A DNA stretch of 64,000 nucleotides from Siphonodentalium dalli (GCA_032622095.1 CP136065.1:243657474-243721473); one strand, 5' to 3'. Shown: positions 1 through 8,082, numbered from the stretch's first letter. Numbers and translations are program-made. Notes: a model not told the origin generated them from the letters alone.

Positions 1-132
1 ATTAAGTATGTTTTTGCTCGTGTCTTAATGGTACACAACAAGAGTTTGCACCAAAAAAGGATAGAGGAATGGGTTTGGAAGGCAGCTAGCACAGTTATTG
101 AAGAACGGCCAAAAAAAACTCTGAAATTTTGA
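1..132 (+). CDS. Possible C-terminal end of a gene that starts outside the window
   Basis: Frame 1 is open from the first base to a TGA at 130-132 (43 residues, no start codon needed because it enters from upstream). The peptide has a protein-like composition: a basic and aromatic stretch reading HQKRIEEWVWKAAST around residues 17-31, then VIEERPKKTLKF before the stop. Homopolymer-rich non-coding DNA begins about 15 bases after the stop, which fits a gene or element end here. I do not recognise the family, and an open stretch this short can occur by chance. It could be the last exon of a host gene or the tail of a transposon protein. Bases before position 1 would decide. Confidence 0.3.
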   Translation: MKYVFARVLMVHNKSLHQKRIEEWVWKAASTVIEERPKKTLKF

Positions 133-340
133 TAAAAACATGAGAAAGGGGGGGGGGGGGTCCCCAAAATTTTGGAGGGATTTTTTTTTTTGCACAAATG
201 GGGTGGTGGTTCACTCGGGGTCGGAAAAAAGTTTTTGGGCCCTATATGTGCATTTTTTCCCCAGACCCCCCCCCCTGCCACCTCGGCCAAAAATGTTCGG
301 GCCAAGTCCGAAAAAGTGGGCCTATGGGCTGAATATGGGA
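133..340. other. Homopolymer-rich non-coding DNA with an inverted repeat fragment
   Basis: The stretch has a run of 13 G at 148-160, 11 T at 181-191 and 10 C at 266-275. No convincing gene is present; short open frames crossing it are low-complexity. Bases 305-320 (agtccgaaaaagtggg) are the exact reverse complement of a 16-mer at 4963-4978 that recurs in the repeat block at 4628-5757. This stretch therefore probably holds a diverged, inverted fragment of that repeat family. Confidence 0.6.
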
Positions 341-555
341 TATGGACCATTTTCGAGAACACTGAGGATTTCGGCCAATTTGACGGCATGGGTGGGTGGG
401 TGGCCTGTCTCAAATACCCCCTAGAGACATCTCTACCCCCACCATCACCCCAGATGGTACCACCCTGAGGAGGTTAAAATGTGGTATGGACCAACGGTAA
501 GGATTTCGGCCAATTTGACTGCATGGATGGATGACCCGCGCCAAATACCCGCCGA
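341..555. repeat. Diverged direct duplication, two copies about 135-144 bp apart
   Basis: The nonamer tatggacca is at 341-349 and again at 485-493. A longer match begins at 366 and 501 (ggatttcggccaatttgac), followed in both by a gcatgg/gatgg-type G-rich run and then caaataccc. Copy one is about 341-420 and copy two about 485-555. The offset changes from 144 to 135 between the two matched blocks, so small indels have accumulated. No gene is evident. Confidence 0.65.
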
Positions 556-721
556 AACATTTAGAGTCTTGCCACCTCTTAGTCGCTAAGTTTGGTATCA
601 TAATTTCGGAACGGAACTGTAAACGATGTTTTACTGGCTTCTCATTTTGTATATACATAAGTTCGTGTCTATTATGTTGTATAAGATCTGACCATTTAAA
701 ACTGTCACTACGGTGACATCG

Positions 722-753
722 GTTACTTATTCCCAGTTCCTTATTCCTTATTC
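722..753. repeat. AT-rich motif, inverted relative to 5758-5775
   Basis: Bases 722-733 (gttacttattcc) and 741-753 (ttattccttattc) match, in reverse complement, the outer and inner parts of the 18-bp motif at 5758-5775 that sits just before the satellite. The left copy is longer by an extra 14 bases. The two motifs bracket the 5-kb decayed-element region in inverted orientation. Low complexity makes chance similarity possible. Confidence 0.4.
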
Positions 754-766
754 GGAAACATATTTT

Positions 767-900
767 GACCAAATAAACGGTGCGGTAGGGTGACCCACCC
801 CAAAAATAAAATATAAAAACCGAAAACCGCACCGCTCTAGCCCGTGCGGTTGCCACAGGAGGTGACCAAATTGGCAACCATAGCCCTTTTGGTATTTATG
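767..900. repeat. Tandem duplication, copy A
   Basis: About 134 bp, repeated at 911-1042 with period 144. It begins gaccaaataaacggtgcgg and ends ggtatttatg. It can form two hairpins: ggtgcggt (779-786) with accgcacc (826-833), and ggttgcca with tggcaacc around 848-880. A further ccgcac/gtgcgg pairing (827-832 with 844-849) competes with the first. No coding potential is evident. The internal dyads recall a small non-autonomous element, but no terminal repeats or target-site duplication were found. Confidence 0.75.
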
Positions 901-910
901 AACCGATTCT

Positions 911-1042
911 GACCAAATAAATGGTGCGGTAGGGTGGTCCGCCCCAAACGATACTATAAAAACCGAAAACCGCACCCTCTAGCCCGTGCGGTTGCCACAA
1001 GAGGTGGCCAAAATGGCAACCATAGCCGTTTTGATATTTATG
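911..1042. repeat. Tandem duplication, copy B
   Basis: This is the second copy of the block at 767-900. It begins gaccaaataaatggtgcgg and ends gatatttatg. It keeps the ggtgcggt/accgcacc and ggttgcca/tggcaacc inverted repeats while differing at scattered bases and by small indels. Conservation of both stems could reflect recent duplication and need not mean selection. Confidence 0.75.
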
Positions 1043-1293
1043 GACACCAGATACGAACAGACGAATATGATGGCTATACAGTATTATACTACAGCGATGA
1101 AATAAAGATGAACATTTACTTAAACCAACACTTTATTAATTAAAATTCTCCGAATTCAACCAAACCACCGTTCAAGTCACGACTTTCAAACTAATTATAT
1201 GGTATGCTGCATCGTCACCCTCTATCGGACGATTCATCACCTGTGATGCAATGGTTTCGGTTCACAACTATCATCTTATACTGTACAAAGGAA
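1043..1293. other. Non-coding spacer, nothing recognised
   Basis: Mixed, mildly AT-rich sequence without a convincing open frame, repeat or RNA gene. All frames are interrupted at short intervals. Confidence 0.5.
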
Positions 1294-1490
1294 CAGCAGG
1301 GGGTGAATGCACCAACTGATTCGGGCCATAAACGGGCTCCACTGAGCCTTCCAGCCCCTGTCCCCAGCAGGGGGTGAATGCACCAGCTCATTCAACCCAA
1401 ACAACTCTCTGCCCCTGTTCCCAGCAGGGGGTGAATGCACCAACCAATTCACCCCAAAAAAGCTCCCAGCCCCAGCTCCCCGGTATCAAG
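1294..1490. repeat. Three-copy tandem repeat with a 21-bp conserved core
   Basis: The core cagcagggggtgaatgcacc occurs at 1294, 1365 and 1422, giving spacings of 71 and 57 bp. Each core is followed by a C-rich half with attc and a cagccccTg/gcccctg-like block (for example ccagcccctgtccc near 1351 and gcccctgttcc near 1411). The third copy fades out near 1490. The core is much better conserved than the spacers. No coding frame runs through it. Confidence 0.8.
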
Positions 1491-1677
1491 CATATAGACC
1501 TCCACGTACTCAAATAATTGGGACAATGCAAGCAGGGAGAGTCATGGAAAGCCCACTACCTTCACCGGCCCGTATTCTCCTTTTAGATATACCCGTTGTT
1601 ATGGGTATACCTAAACTTCCTGAAGTAATATGAAGGGTCAACATTCATGCCGGTGGCTTACCTTGAACTCTACAGAG
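1491..1677. other. Spacer upstream of the decayed element
   Basis: No gene is seen. The only structure noted is an imperfect dyad at 1584-1613. The stretch separates the G-rich tandem repeat from the first recognisable peptide of the decayed element and could hold that element's 5' end or promoter, but no signal was identified. Confidence 0.4.
1584..1613. repeat. Imperfect inverted repeat (11-bp arms, one mismatch)
   Basis: The arms tagatataccc (1584-1594) and gggtatacctA (1603-1613) are complementary except at one position, with an 8-base loop. The inner 7 bp (tataccc/gggtata) are perfect. It could be a small hairpin or a binding-site dyad. It lies about 90 bases before the Cys/His-rich segment. 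Confidence 0.45.
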
Positions 1678-1866
1678 CTCTGTGCCCTACGCTGTCTGGG
1701 TGAGTACTGTAAAGTTCATCTGCCCGATTGCGAAAAGGATCATGCACAAAGCCGTGCCGTGTTTGCGGTAAGGGTGCAACGAACCAAATATCACTCTGCT
1801 TGAGGTGTGGTTACAGAAATGAAAAGGGATTTGCTCGGTTGGCGGCCATTGACGTTTTCAATTAGA
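1678..1866 (+). pseudogene. Cys/His-rich putative zinc-binding fragment of a decayed element gene
   Basis: Two overlapping frames each give a metal-ligand-like pattern. Frame 1 (1681-1743) reads with Cys at 1681, 1693, 1708 and 1729 and His at 1717 and 1741, the core being CLGEYCKVHLPDC. Frame 3 (1749-1865) gives CRVC at 1755-1766 and CLRC at 1797-1808, ten residues apart, then GYRNEKGFARLAAI and a TAG. A frameshift near 1744-1750 probably joins what was one protein region. The pattern fits a small zinc-binding domain in the N-terminal part of an element protein. The SAP-like segment follows within 15 bases. I do not assign a named zinc-finger family. Cys spacing in a decayed gene can mislead, so confidence is moderate. 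Confidence 0.45.
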
Positions 1867-1878
1867 TATGTGGTTACA

Positions 1879-2037
1879 ATGAATATACCTATCCAGGACA
1901 TGTCTATTATACGCAAGCTTCGAGCCCAAGCCAAAGATCTCGGCTTGAGGGAGTATTCCTCTCTTCAAAAGCCTGATCTAATTAAGGCGATTGCCGACGT
2001 CCGTGCTGCAGAGTTTGTTTCACGTCTGCAAGCTTAA
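1879..2037 (+). pseudogene. SAP / Rho-N-like domain fragment
   Basis: Starting from the ATG at 1879 the frame gives 52 residues to a TAA at 2035-2037. Residues 8-38 form the recognisable part, containing IRKLRAQAKDLGLREYSSL followed by QKPDLIKAI. The pattern is a helix with L..xAK.LGL, then a Y-S-x-L-x-K-x-[DE]-L-I-x-x-I helix. It is typical of SAP and Rho-terminator N-domain-like folds, which bind nucleic acid. An upstream in-frame ATG at 1807 would add 24 residues that overlap the zinc-like segment in another frame, so I prefer 1879. The downstream coding sequence continues in a different frame, so the stop at 2035 is probably the result of a frameshift near 2000-2035. Such domains occur in many mobile-element proteins. 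Confidence 0.5.
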
Positions 2038-2352
2038 GCTGATCGACGCCGAGGTCACGGCGTGCGAAACCATCGAGGAGAGACTGCAAAGGAACCCAAT
2101 CAGGAGAAAAGAACCGTTGAGGCACATTGGCGAAAGGAAGTGGCGATGGAATGTCGTGCTGAGCATTATGCGAAAAGGCCCTGGGGTCCTCAGAGAATCG
2201 GACTTCAGATAAATGAGGGAGAGGGGACAATTTGACCTGGATGTCCAGGTCCCGCACTCGGTGAGGAACCCGGCCGACGAACCGTGGGTTGACATGATGA
2301 ACGATGCCAAAAACGAGTTTGAAGTCGACGGCGCAGCCGCAGTCCTCTCCAC
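2038..2352 (+). pseudogene. Decayed element gene, linker region of unknown function
   Basis: Frame 2 continues after the SAP-like segment with charged, protein-like sequence (for example ETIEERLQRNPIRRKEPLRH). It runs to a TAA at 2210-2212 and stays open after it to about 2470. The useful frame changes to frame 1 between roughly 2350 and 2420. This whole interval is noticeably more GC-rich than the satellite, like the rest of the decayed gene. No domain is recognised. A 181-residue open frame on the opposite strand (2020-2565) is a shadow of this region. Confidence 0.4.
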
Positions 2353-4122
2353 ATGGAGGGTAGAGAGTGTCGACTCAACAGATTCGACGGTCGTATGGCA
2401 GATAAGAGAGCAGCACAAGTCGTCAGAGAGCTTCCCGAACGAGAGTACACCCTCAAAGTTAAGTTCTTGAGGCAGCATGATGACGGCAACTGGGTGGTTG
2501 CAGACAAGTTCGACCCGGTCAGGGCCGAGAGGAAGAAGGGACAAGGCGTCGTTGAGATCATTCATGCCTCAAGCCCGGTGTGCTGACGCCAGACGGGTAT
2601 TGACCGCCCATACTATGAGAATGCCTACCCTGTGTCACTGCGGTCGTCTATGGCATCTATCCCCGATCCTGCAAACCTAGCACCAATGAAGGACGGCGAC
2701 ATCAACTGTGTTGCCCAGTGGAGGAACACGTTGAAGGTGCGCTGAGAGGGCAGGGACTCACGCCCACGAGGAGAAAGAAAATTCAGAAGTGAGAGGAGCG
2801 AGTTCATCAAACAGGCCGCGGTCGAGGATGTCGCCGTCCTCGAGAAGATACTGAAGCGTGCGATCATACTCCGAGATATAGCCGATGAGGACATCTACAC
2901 CAACTGGAAATACCAGCTTAGGGGAAACGGGATCAGAGGTAAAGTAGAGCTCATCTGCCACAACAGCCACGCCTGGTCCAAAGACCCCCAATTCCCATGC
3001 TCTAGGCAGGTTCACTTATATTAAGGCGATATCTGGGAGGCCATTCGAAACGCAACCCAGGACGAGCCGACTTCAGTCTGTCTGCTAGGGGATGCAAGAC
3101 AGAGCTCAGTATGGACCCGATTGTGCTCCAAGACGGCCGCACACACAGGACACTGGAGACTGACCAAAACCTCCAGGAAGCCTTGCTGAATTGGGCGATG
3201 AGTCCCTCGCAGACCGAGCCGTCGGTGTGAACCACACAGCCAGTATCATGACAAAAGAGCACAACGGCTGGAAACCGACCAGGCTAATCTCGGAGATGAC
3301 ACACAGAAAGCATGTGTCGAGCATGGTCATGGAGGCATCTGGAACGTGACGGGCTGCGATATAAGAGACGTCGCCAGCATCGACATGAAAGCCTGCTAAC
3401 CGGCCAGCTTCCAAGGCCATGGCGAGGCCAAGCCATATTTTGACAGATTCGGGCACCCCACCCACCGCATGACCCGGTCCCAATCAACGCCCCCTCCCCA
3501 AGATATCGGCACCGGTTTCGCCGAGGTATAGGAATGGGAGTTTGCCCCTAACTGCCACCCCGTCATCCCCGCCTGGTTCGGAAAGCATTTCGCATATCAG
3601 GGCTGTGCCCCCACACACCTGCTCGCCTTTCTGGTTGAGTCAGATCTCATGAAGAGCCTGAAGGTCCATGAGGCCATCATCACCTTTGAGCAACGAACCG
3701 CGGTCTGGCTCCCTGAATATCGTGATGAAGGCTGCAGAATCATAGGCAAGTTCATCCAGGACAGCAATGACGACGGCAAAAGACTGACACGGAGGCTTGT
3801 GGTCGATCAGGGAAAGCTTAACTGTTTGGTAAGGGACACCCCCAAAGTGGCACTCTGGTTGGCGCCCCCAACAGTGTCCCCTTGGCCACATTCTCACATA
3901 CGACGATGGCTCGCAGCACCAGTACACCCACTTGATGGCCTCAATGCTGGCCACACCAACCTCCTTGCTATGCTGGCAAGATGTGAACCCGATGAAGCTT
4001 TCCGGGTGGCCACTGATAGGATTTACGCCCAGAAGACCGCGTTGCAGAAGCTTGACGGTGTCAATGCGTACGTCGCCCCCAACTATGAGACTGTGGTGAG
4101 AAATTGTGTGTTAAATGCTTGA
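2353..4122 (+). pseudogene. Decayed large protein, possible family B DNA polymerase palm
   Basis: Frame 1 carries one long protein-like reading through in-frame stops at 2584, 2743, 3022, 3187, 3199, 3397 and 3529, ending at 4120-4122. Early landmarks are FDPVRAERKKGQGVVEIIHA near 2513-2570 and GKVELICHNSHAW near 2938-2976. Around 3379-3411 the frame reads SIDMKAC-stop-PASF. This has the spacing D-x4-[Y]-P of family B polymerase motif A, with the stop at the expected Tyr. Near 4006-4026 it reads VATDRIYAQK, compatible with motif C (x-T-D-[S]) while keeping the second Asp. Between about 3866 and 3955 the better frame is frame 2 (GHILTYDDGSQHQYTHL), so two compensating frameshifts flank it. The polymerase assignment is inference from motif spacing. 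An unrelated element protein is the alternative. The gene is dead. Confidence 0.4.
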
Positions 4123-4627
4123 CTGTGGATCCATTCCTCTTACCGGTGGGCCCGGCTCAGTGGCGTGATAAGGAGGAGCAGTTGTACATGCCGCAGGAAC
4201 ACGCGCGTACCTCTCCAAGCCAGAATACTGTAAGCCAAGCCACACCGATGGTCGAATCAACGGCGCCCAGATACAATGACTCACTGACCCGGCACCAGCT
4301 GAGCTACTTTAATGGTGGCGGGGGCAGTGGCAAGACTACAGGAGCAATCGAGCTCTTCGGGGTAAGAGGCCCCCTCGTGTTTACCCCGACCCATCGCATC
4401 GCCAATGAAATGCGGATCCGAGGGGTCAAAGCCCAGACATACCACATCTTCTTCCGATGGAACGGTCAAAATGACTGGACGCCCGATCGCATGGGGTAGA
4501 AGTTCATCCCACGTGTCATCATCTGGGACTAGGTTTGCACTGTGCCCGGCCTATCTTGGAGATGTTCTTGAACTGGATTGACCAATATGGAGTTCATTTT
4601 ATTTGCTGAGGGGATCAAGGACAGCCA
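4123..4627 (+). pseudogene. Decayed superfamily 1 helicase, N-terminal half only
   Basis: Frame 3 (open from 4104) gives the Walker A/motif I loop GGGGSGKTT at 4314-4340, preceded by LTRHQLSYFN. VFTPTHRIANEMRIRGVKA then resembles motif Ia, and QTYHIFFRW follows. A TAG at 4497 interrupts it, then KFIPRVIIWD is followed by a TAG at 4530 exactly where the second acidic residue of a D-E Walker B is expected. Past a frameshift near 4545, frame 2 reads LEMFLNWIDQYGVHFIC, a TGA at 4607, then GDQGQP at 4610-4627, matching SF1 motif III (GDxxQ). The remaining helicase motifs (IV-VI) are absent because repeat DNA begins at about 4628. It lies directly downstream of the possible polymerase region and probably belonged to the same protein or transcript. 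Helicase identity is well supported; the subfamily (Pif1/RecD-like) is a guess. Confidence 0.7.
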
Positions 4628-5757
4628 GGAAATTTCGTCTCGCCTTACTTAACACGTTACCATGGTCATTTGCCACATTTTCCCAAATTGTCCTGACCGA
4701 GCAGAGCGGGAATTTCTATTTGACCCACTTTCTCGGACTCGACCCAAAAAATTTCGGCCCAAAAAGTTCAGCCCAGGTGGCCATTTTTTAATATGGGACA
4801 GTTTGCCATATTTTCCGAAATTGACCCGACCGAGCAGAGCGAAAACTGAAATTCGACCCACTTTTTTTAACTCAACCCAAATTTTTTTTCGCCTTACTTA
4901 AGACGTTGCCATGGTCATTTGCCACATTTTCCTAACCGAGCAGAGCGGGAATTTCTATTTGACCCACTTTTTCGGACTCGACCCAAAATATTTTCGGCTC
5001 AAAAAGTTCGGCCCAGGTGGCCATTTTTTAATATGGGACAGTTTGCCCCATTTTCCGAAATTGACCCGACCGAGCAGAGCGAAAACTGAAATTCGACCCA
5101 CTTTTTCGGACTCGACCCAAATTTTGTTGACCCAAAATTTTGGCCGAGGTGGCCATTTATGACCCCCACTTGTTTCGGACTATTTTCGGACTTTTTCGGA
5201 CTTTTTTTCACACGAAGTTTCGTCTCGCCTTACTTAAGACGTTGCCATGGTCATTTGCCACATTTTCCCAAATTTTGCCTATTTTCGAGGCATATTTGAG
5301 CTTTTTTCCCGGATTTTTTTTAACACGAAATTTCGTCTCGCCTTACTTAAGACGTTGCCATGGTCATTTGCCACATTTTCCTAACCGAGCAGAGCGGGAA
5401 TTTCTATTTGACCCACTTTATCAGACTCGACCCAAAATATTTTCGGCTCAAAAAGTTCGGCCCAGGTGGCCATTTTTTAATACGGGACAGTTTGCCACTT
5501 TTTTCCGAAATTGACCCGACCGAGCAGAGCGAAAACTGAAATTCGACCCACTTTTTCGGACTCGACCCAAATTTTGTTGACCCAAAATTTTGGCCGAGGT
5601 GGCCATTTATGACCCCCACTTGTTTCGGACTATTTCCGTTTATTTTCGGACTTTGCCTATTTTGGAGACATTTTTGAACTTTTTTTCCACACGAAATTTC
5701 GTCTCGCCTTACTTAAGACGTTGCCATGGTCATTTGCCACATTTTCCCAAATTTTGT
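4628..5757. repeat. Imperfect tandem repeat block with nested subrepeats
   Basis: An anchor sequence gccttacttaagacgttgcc starts at 4642 (diverged), 4891, 5227, 5340 and 5706, with spacings of 249, 336, 113 and 366 bp. Copies beginning at 4891 and 5340 are close full-length relatives. A second subrepeat, accgagcagagcg, occurs at 4696, 4829, 4935, 5069, 5384 and 5519, alternating between a gggaatttc and a gaaaactg continuation. Long stretches are cggactcgacccaaaat-like. The unit start is marked by the palindrome acgaaatttcgt at 5325-5336 and 5691-5702, and one mismatch away near 5212. Open frames here are by-products of the repeat. The block truncates the helicase pseudogene on its left and abuts the satellite on its right. 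Confidence 0.8.
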
Positions 5758-5775
5758 GAATAAGGAATAAGTAAC
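5758..5775. repeat. 18-bp AT-rich motif at the satellite boundary
   Basis: The sequence gaataaggaataagtaac is the inverted counterpart of bases 722-753. Only 16 bases separate it from the first satellite sequence at 5792. It might mark an old insertion end or simply be low-complexity DNA. Confidence 0.35.
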
Positions 5776-5791
5776 GGAATTCACGCTGCTT

Positions 5792-7368
5792 GAATCTCCA
5801 CCGAATTTCGAACGCTCAGATTGAAATTCAAACCTATAGATCGAGTAATTTCTCGAAGCTGAGCGTTAGTTTGCTTGATTCTCTTATGGAAAGTATCAAA
5901 CATACCAAATTTCAGCTCAATCCAGCCATAAACAATGCCACTTCCCTTCGGCACCTTGATATTGAAGGCTAAATGTTCTAAGTCCAGCGCCGTGGCTAAA
6001 TTTTCCAAGTCCAGCAGTATCTCAGAAAAAGTGAAAAAAATCACTTTTGACCCAAAATTCGAGCAGGGGAGCACGAATTGGAACACAACAATGCATTTGA
6101 GGCAAACAAAAGTGGGGGTCGAATTTCAATCTGAATTTCGAACTTCAATCCAGATCGAAATTCGCCCAGATTGAAATTCAGATTGAAATTCAAACCTATA
6201 GATCGAGTAATTTCTCGAAGCTGAGCGTTAGTTTGCTTGATTCTCTTATGGAAAGTATCAAACATACCAAATTTCAGCTCAATCCAGCCATAAACAATGC
6301 CACTTCCCTTCGGCACCTTGATATTGAAGGCTAAATTTTCTAAGTCCAGCGCCGTGGCTAAATTTTCCAAGTCCAGCAGTATCTCAGAAAAAGTGAAAAA
6401 AATCACTTTTGACCCAAAATTCGAGCAGGGGAGCACGAATTGGAACACAACAACGAAGTTGGGGCAAAAAAAAGTGGGGGTTGAATTTCAATCTGAATTT
6501 CGAACTTCGAACGAATATCCACCGAATTTCGAACGCTCAGATTGAAATTCAAACCTATAGATCGAGTAATTTCTCGAAGCTGAGCGTTAGTTTGCTAGAT
6601 TCTCTTATGGAAAGTGTAAAAAATGCCAAGTTTCAGCCCGATCCAGCCATAAGCAATGCCACTTCCCTTCGGCACCTTAATATTGAAGGCGAAATTTTCT
6701 AAGTCCAGCGCCGTGCCTAAATTTTCTAAGTCCAGCAATATCTCAGAAAAAGTGAAAAAAATCACTTTTGACCCAAAATTCGAGCAGGGGAGCACGAATT
6801 GGAACACAACAATGAACTTAAGGCACAAAAAAGTGGGGTCGAATTTCAATCTGAATTTCGAACGAATCTCCACCGAATTTCGAACGCTCAGATTGAAATT
6901 CAAACCTATAGATCGAGTAATTTCTCGAAGCTGAGCGTTAACTTGCTAGATTCTCTTATGGAAAGTATCAAAACTGCCAAGTTTCAGTCCGATCCAGCCA
7001 TAAACAGTGCCACTTCCCTTCGGCACCTTGATATTGAAGGCGAAATTTTCTAAGTCCAGCGCCGTGGCTAAATTTTCCAAGTCCAGCAGTATCCTAGAAA
7101 AAGTGAAAAAAATAACTTTTGACCCAAAATTCGAGCAGGGGAGCACGAATTGGAACACAACAATGCATTTAAGGCAAACAAAAGTGGGGGTCGAATTTCA
7201 ATCTGAATTTCGAACTTCAATCCAGATCGAAATTCGCCCAGATTGAAATTCAGATTGAAATTCAAACCTATAGATCGAGTAATTTCTCGAAGCTGAGCGT
7301 TAGTTTGCTTGATTCTCTTATGGAAAGTATCAAACATGCCAATTTTCAGCTCAATCCAGCCATAAACA
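5792..7368. repeat. Left edge of the satellite, diverged monomers
   Basis: The first units show lengths of 362, 359 and 351 bp by the atgcc landmark (5935, 6297, 6656, 7007) and changes not seen deeper in. Examples are gaacttcgaacgaatatcc and caacgaagttggggc near 6452-6520, and atcaaacatacc with cagccataaacaatgcc. The first unit is partial and starts mid-monomer at 5792. Greater divergence at an edge is usual for satellites whose interior is homogenised by exchange. Confidence 0.85.
7193..7263. repeat. Inverted repeat of the long monomer (19-bp perfect stem)
   Basis: The left arm gaatttcaatctgaatttc (7193-7211) and right arm gaaattcagattgaaattc (7245-7263) are exact reverse complements around a 33-base loop. 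A shorter gaatttcga/tcgaaattc pairing is nested inside. Essentially every L monomer carries the same structure, so it occurs about 100 times in the window. Confidence 0.9.
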
Positions 7369-7554
7369 ATGCCACTTCCCTTCGGCACCTTGATATTGAA
7401 GGCTAAATGTTCTAAGTCCAGCGCCGTGGCTAAATTTTCCAAGTCCAGCAGTATCTCAGAAAAAGTGAAAAAAATCACTTTTGACCCAAAATTCGAGCAG
7501 GGGAGCACGAATTGGAACACAACAATGAACTTAAGGCACAAAAAAGTGGGGGTC

Positions 7555-7615
7555 GAATTTCAATCTGAATTTCGAACGAATCTCCACCGAATTTCGAACG
7601 CTCAGATTGAAATTC
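7555..7615. repeat. Inverted repeat of the short monomer (14-bp perfect stem)
   Basis: The arms gaatttcaatctga (7555-7568) and tcagattgaaattc (7602-7615) are perfectly complementary. The loop differs entirely from that of the long monomer and includes the duplicated gaatttcgaacg. The same dyad is present in nearly every S monomer. Confidence 0.9.
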
Positions 7616-8082
7616 AAACCTATAGATCGAGTAATTTCTCGAAGCTGAGCGTTAACTTGCTAGATTCTCTTATGGAAAGTATCAAAACTGCCAAGTTTCA
7701 GTCCGATCCAGCCATAAACAGTGCCACTTCCCTTCGGCACCTTGATATTGAAGGCTAAATGTTCTAAGTCCAGCGCCGTGGCTAAATTTTCCAAGTCCAG
7801 CAGTATCTCAAAATAAGTGAAAAAAATCACTTTTGACCCAAAATTCGAGCAGGGGAGCACGAATTGGAACACAACAATGCATTTGAGGCAAACAAAAGTG
7901 GGGGTCGAATTTCAATCTGAATTTCGAACTTCAATCCAGATCGAAATTCGCCCAGATTGAAATTCAGATTGAAATTCAAACCTGTAGATCGAGTAATTTC
8001 TCGAAGCTGAGCGTTAGTTTGCTTGATTCTCTTATGGAAAGTATCAAACATGCCAATTTTCAGCTCAATCCAGCCATAAACA

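Noticed and set aside
148-160. Poly-G run as a functional G-quadruplex or promoter element
   Set aside because: It is a single homopolymer, not four spaced G-tracts. It may be a real run or a sequencing-length artefact, and there is no gene start nearby.
410-877. 155-residue open frame on the minus strand
   Set aside because: It crosses two unrelated duplicated blocks (341-555 and 767-900) and has no recognisable domain. It is probably chance.
1807-1878. Longer start for the SAP-like fragment at ATG 1807
   Set aside because: The added 24 residues overlap the Cys-rich segment that reads better in frame 3, so the upstream ATG is probably a by-product.
2020-2565. 181-residue open frame on the minus strand
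   Set aside because: It lies opposite the decayed element gene, whose + strand frames show recognisable motifs in order. The minus-strand translation is Ser/Leu-rich with no domain.
4603-5619. Several 60-124 residue open frames in the repeat block
   Set aside because: The same phrases recur with the repeat unit in different frames. They follow the repeat, not a gene.
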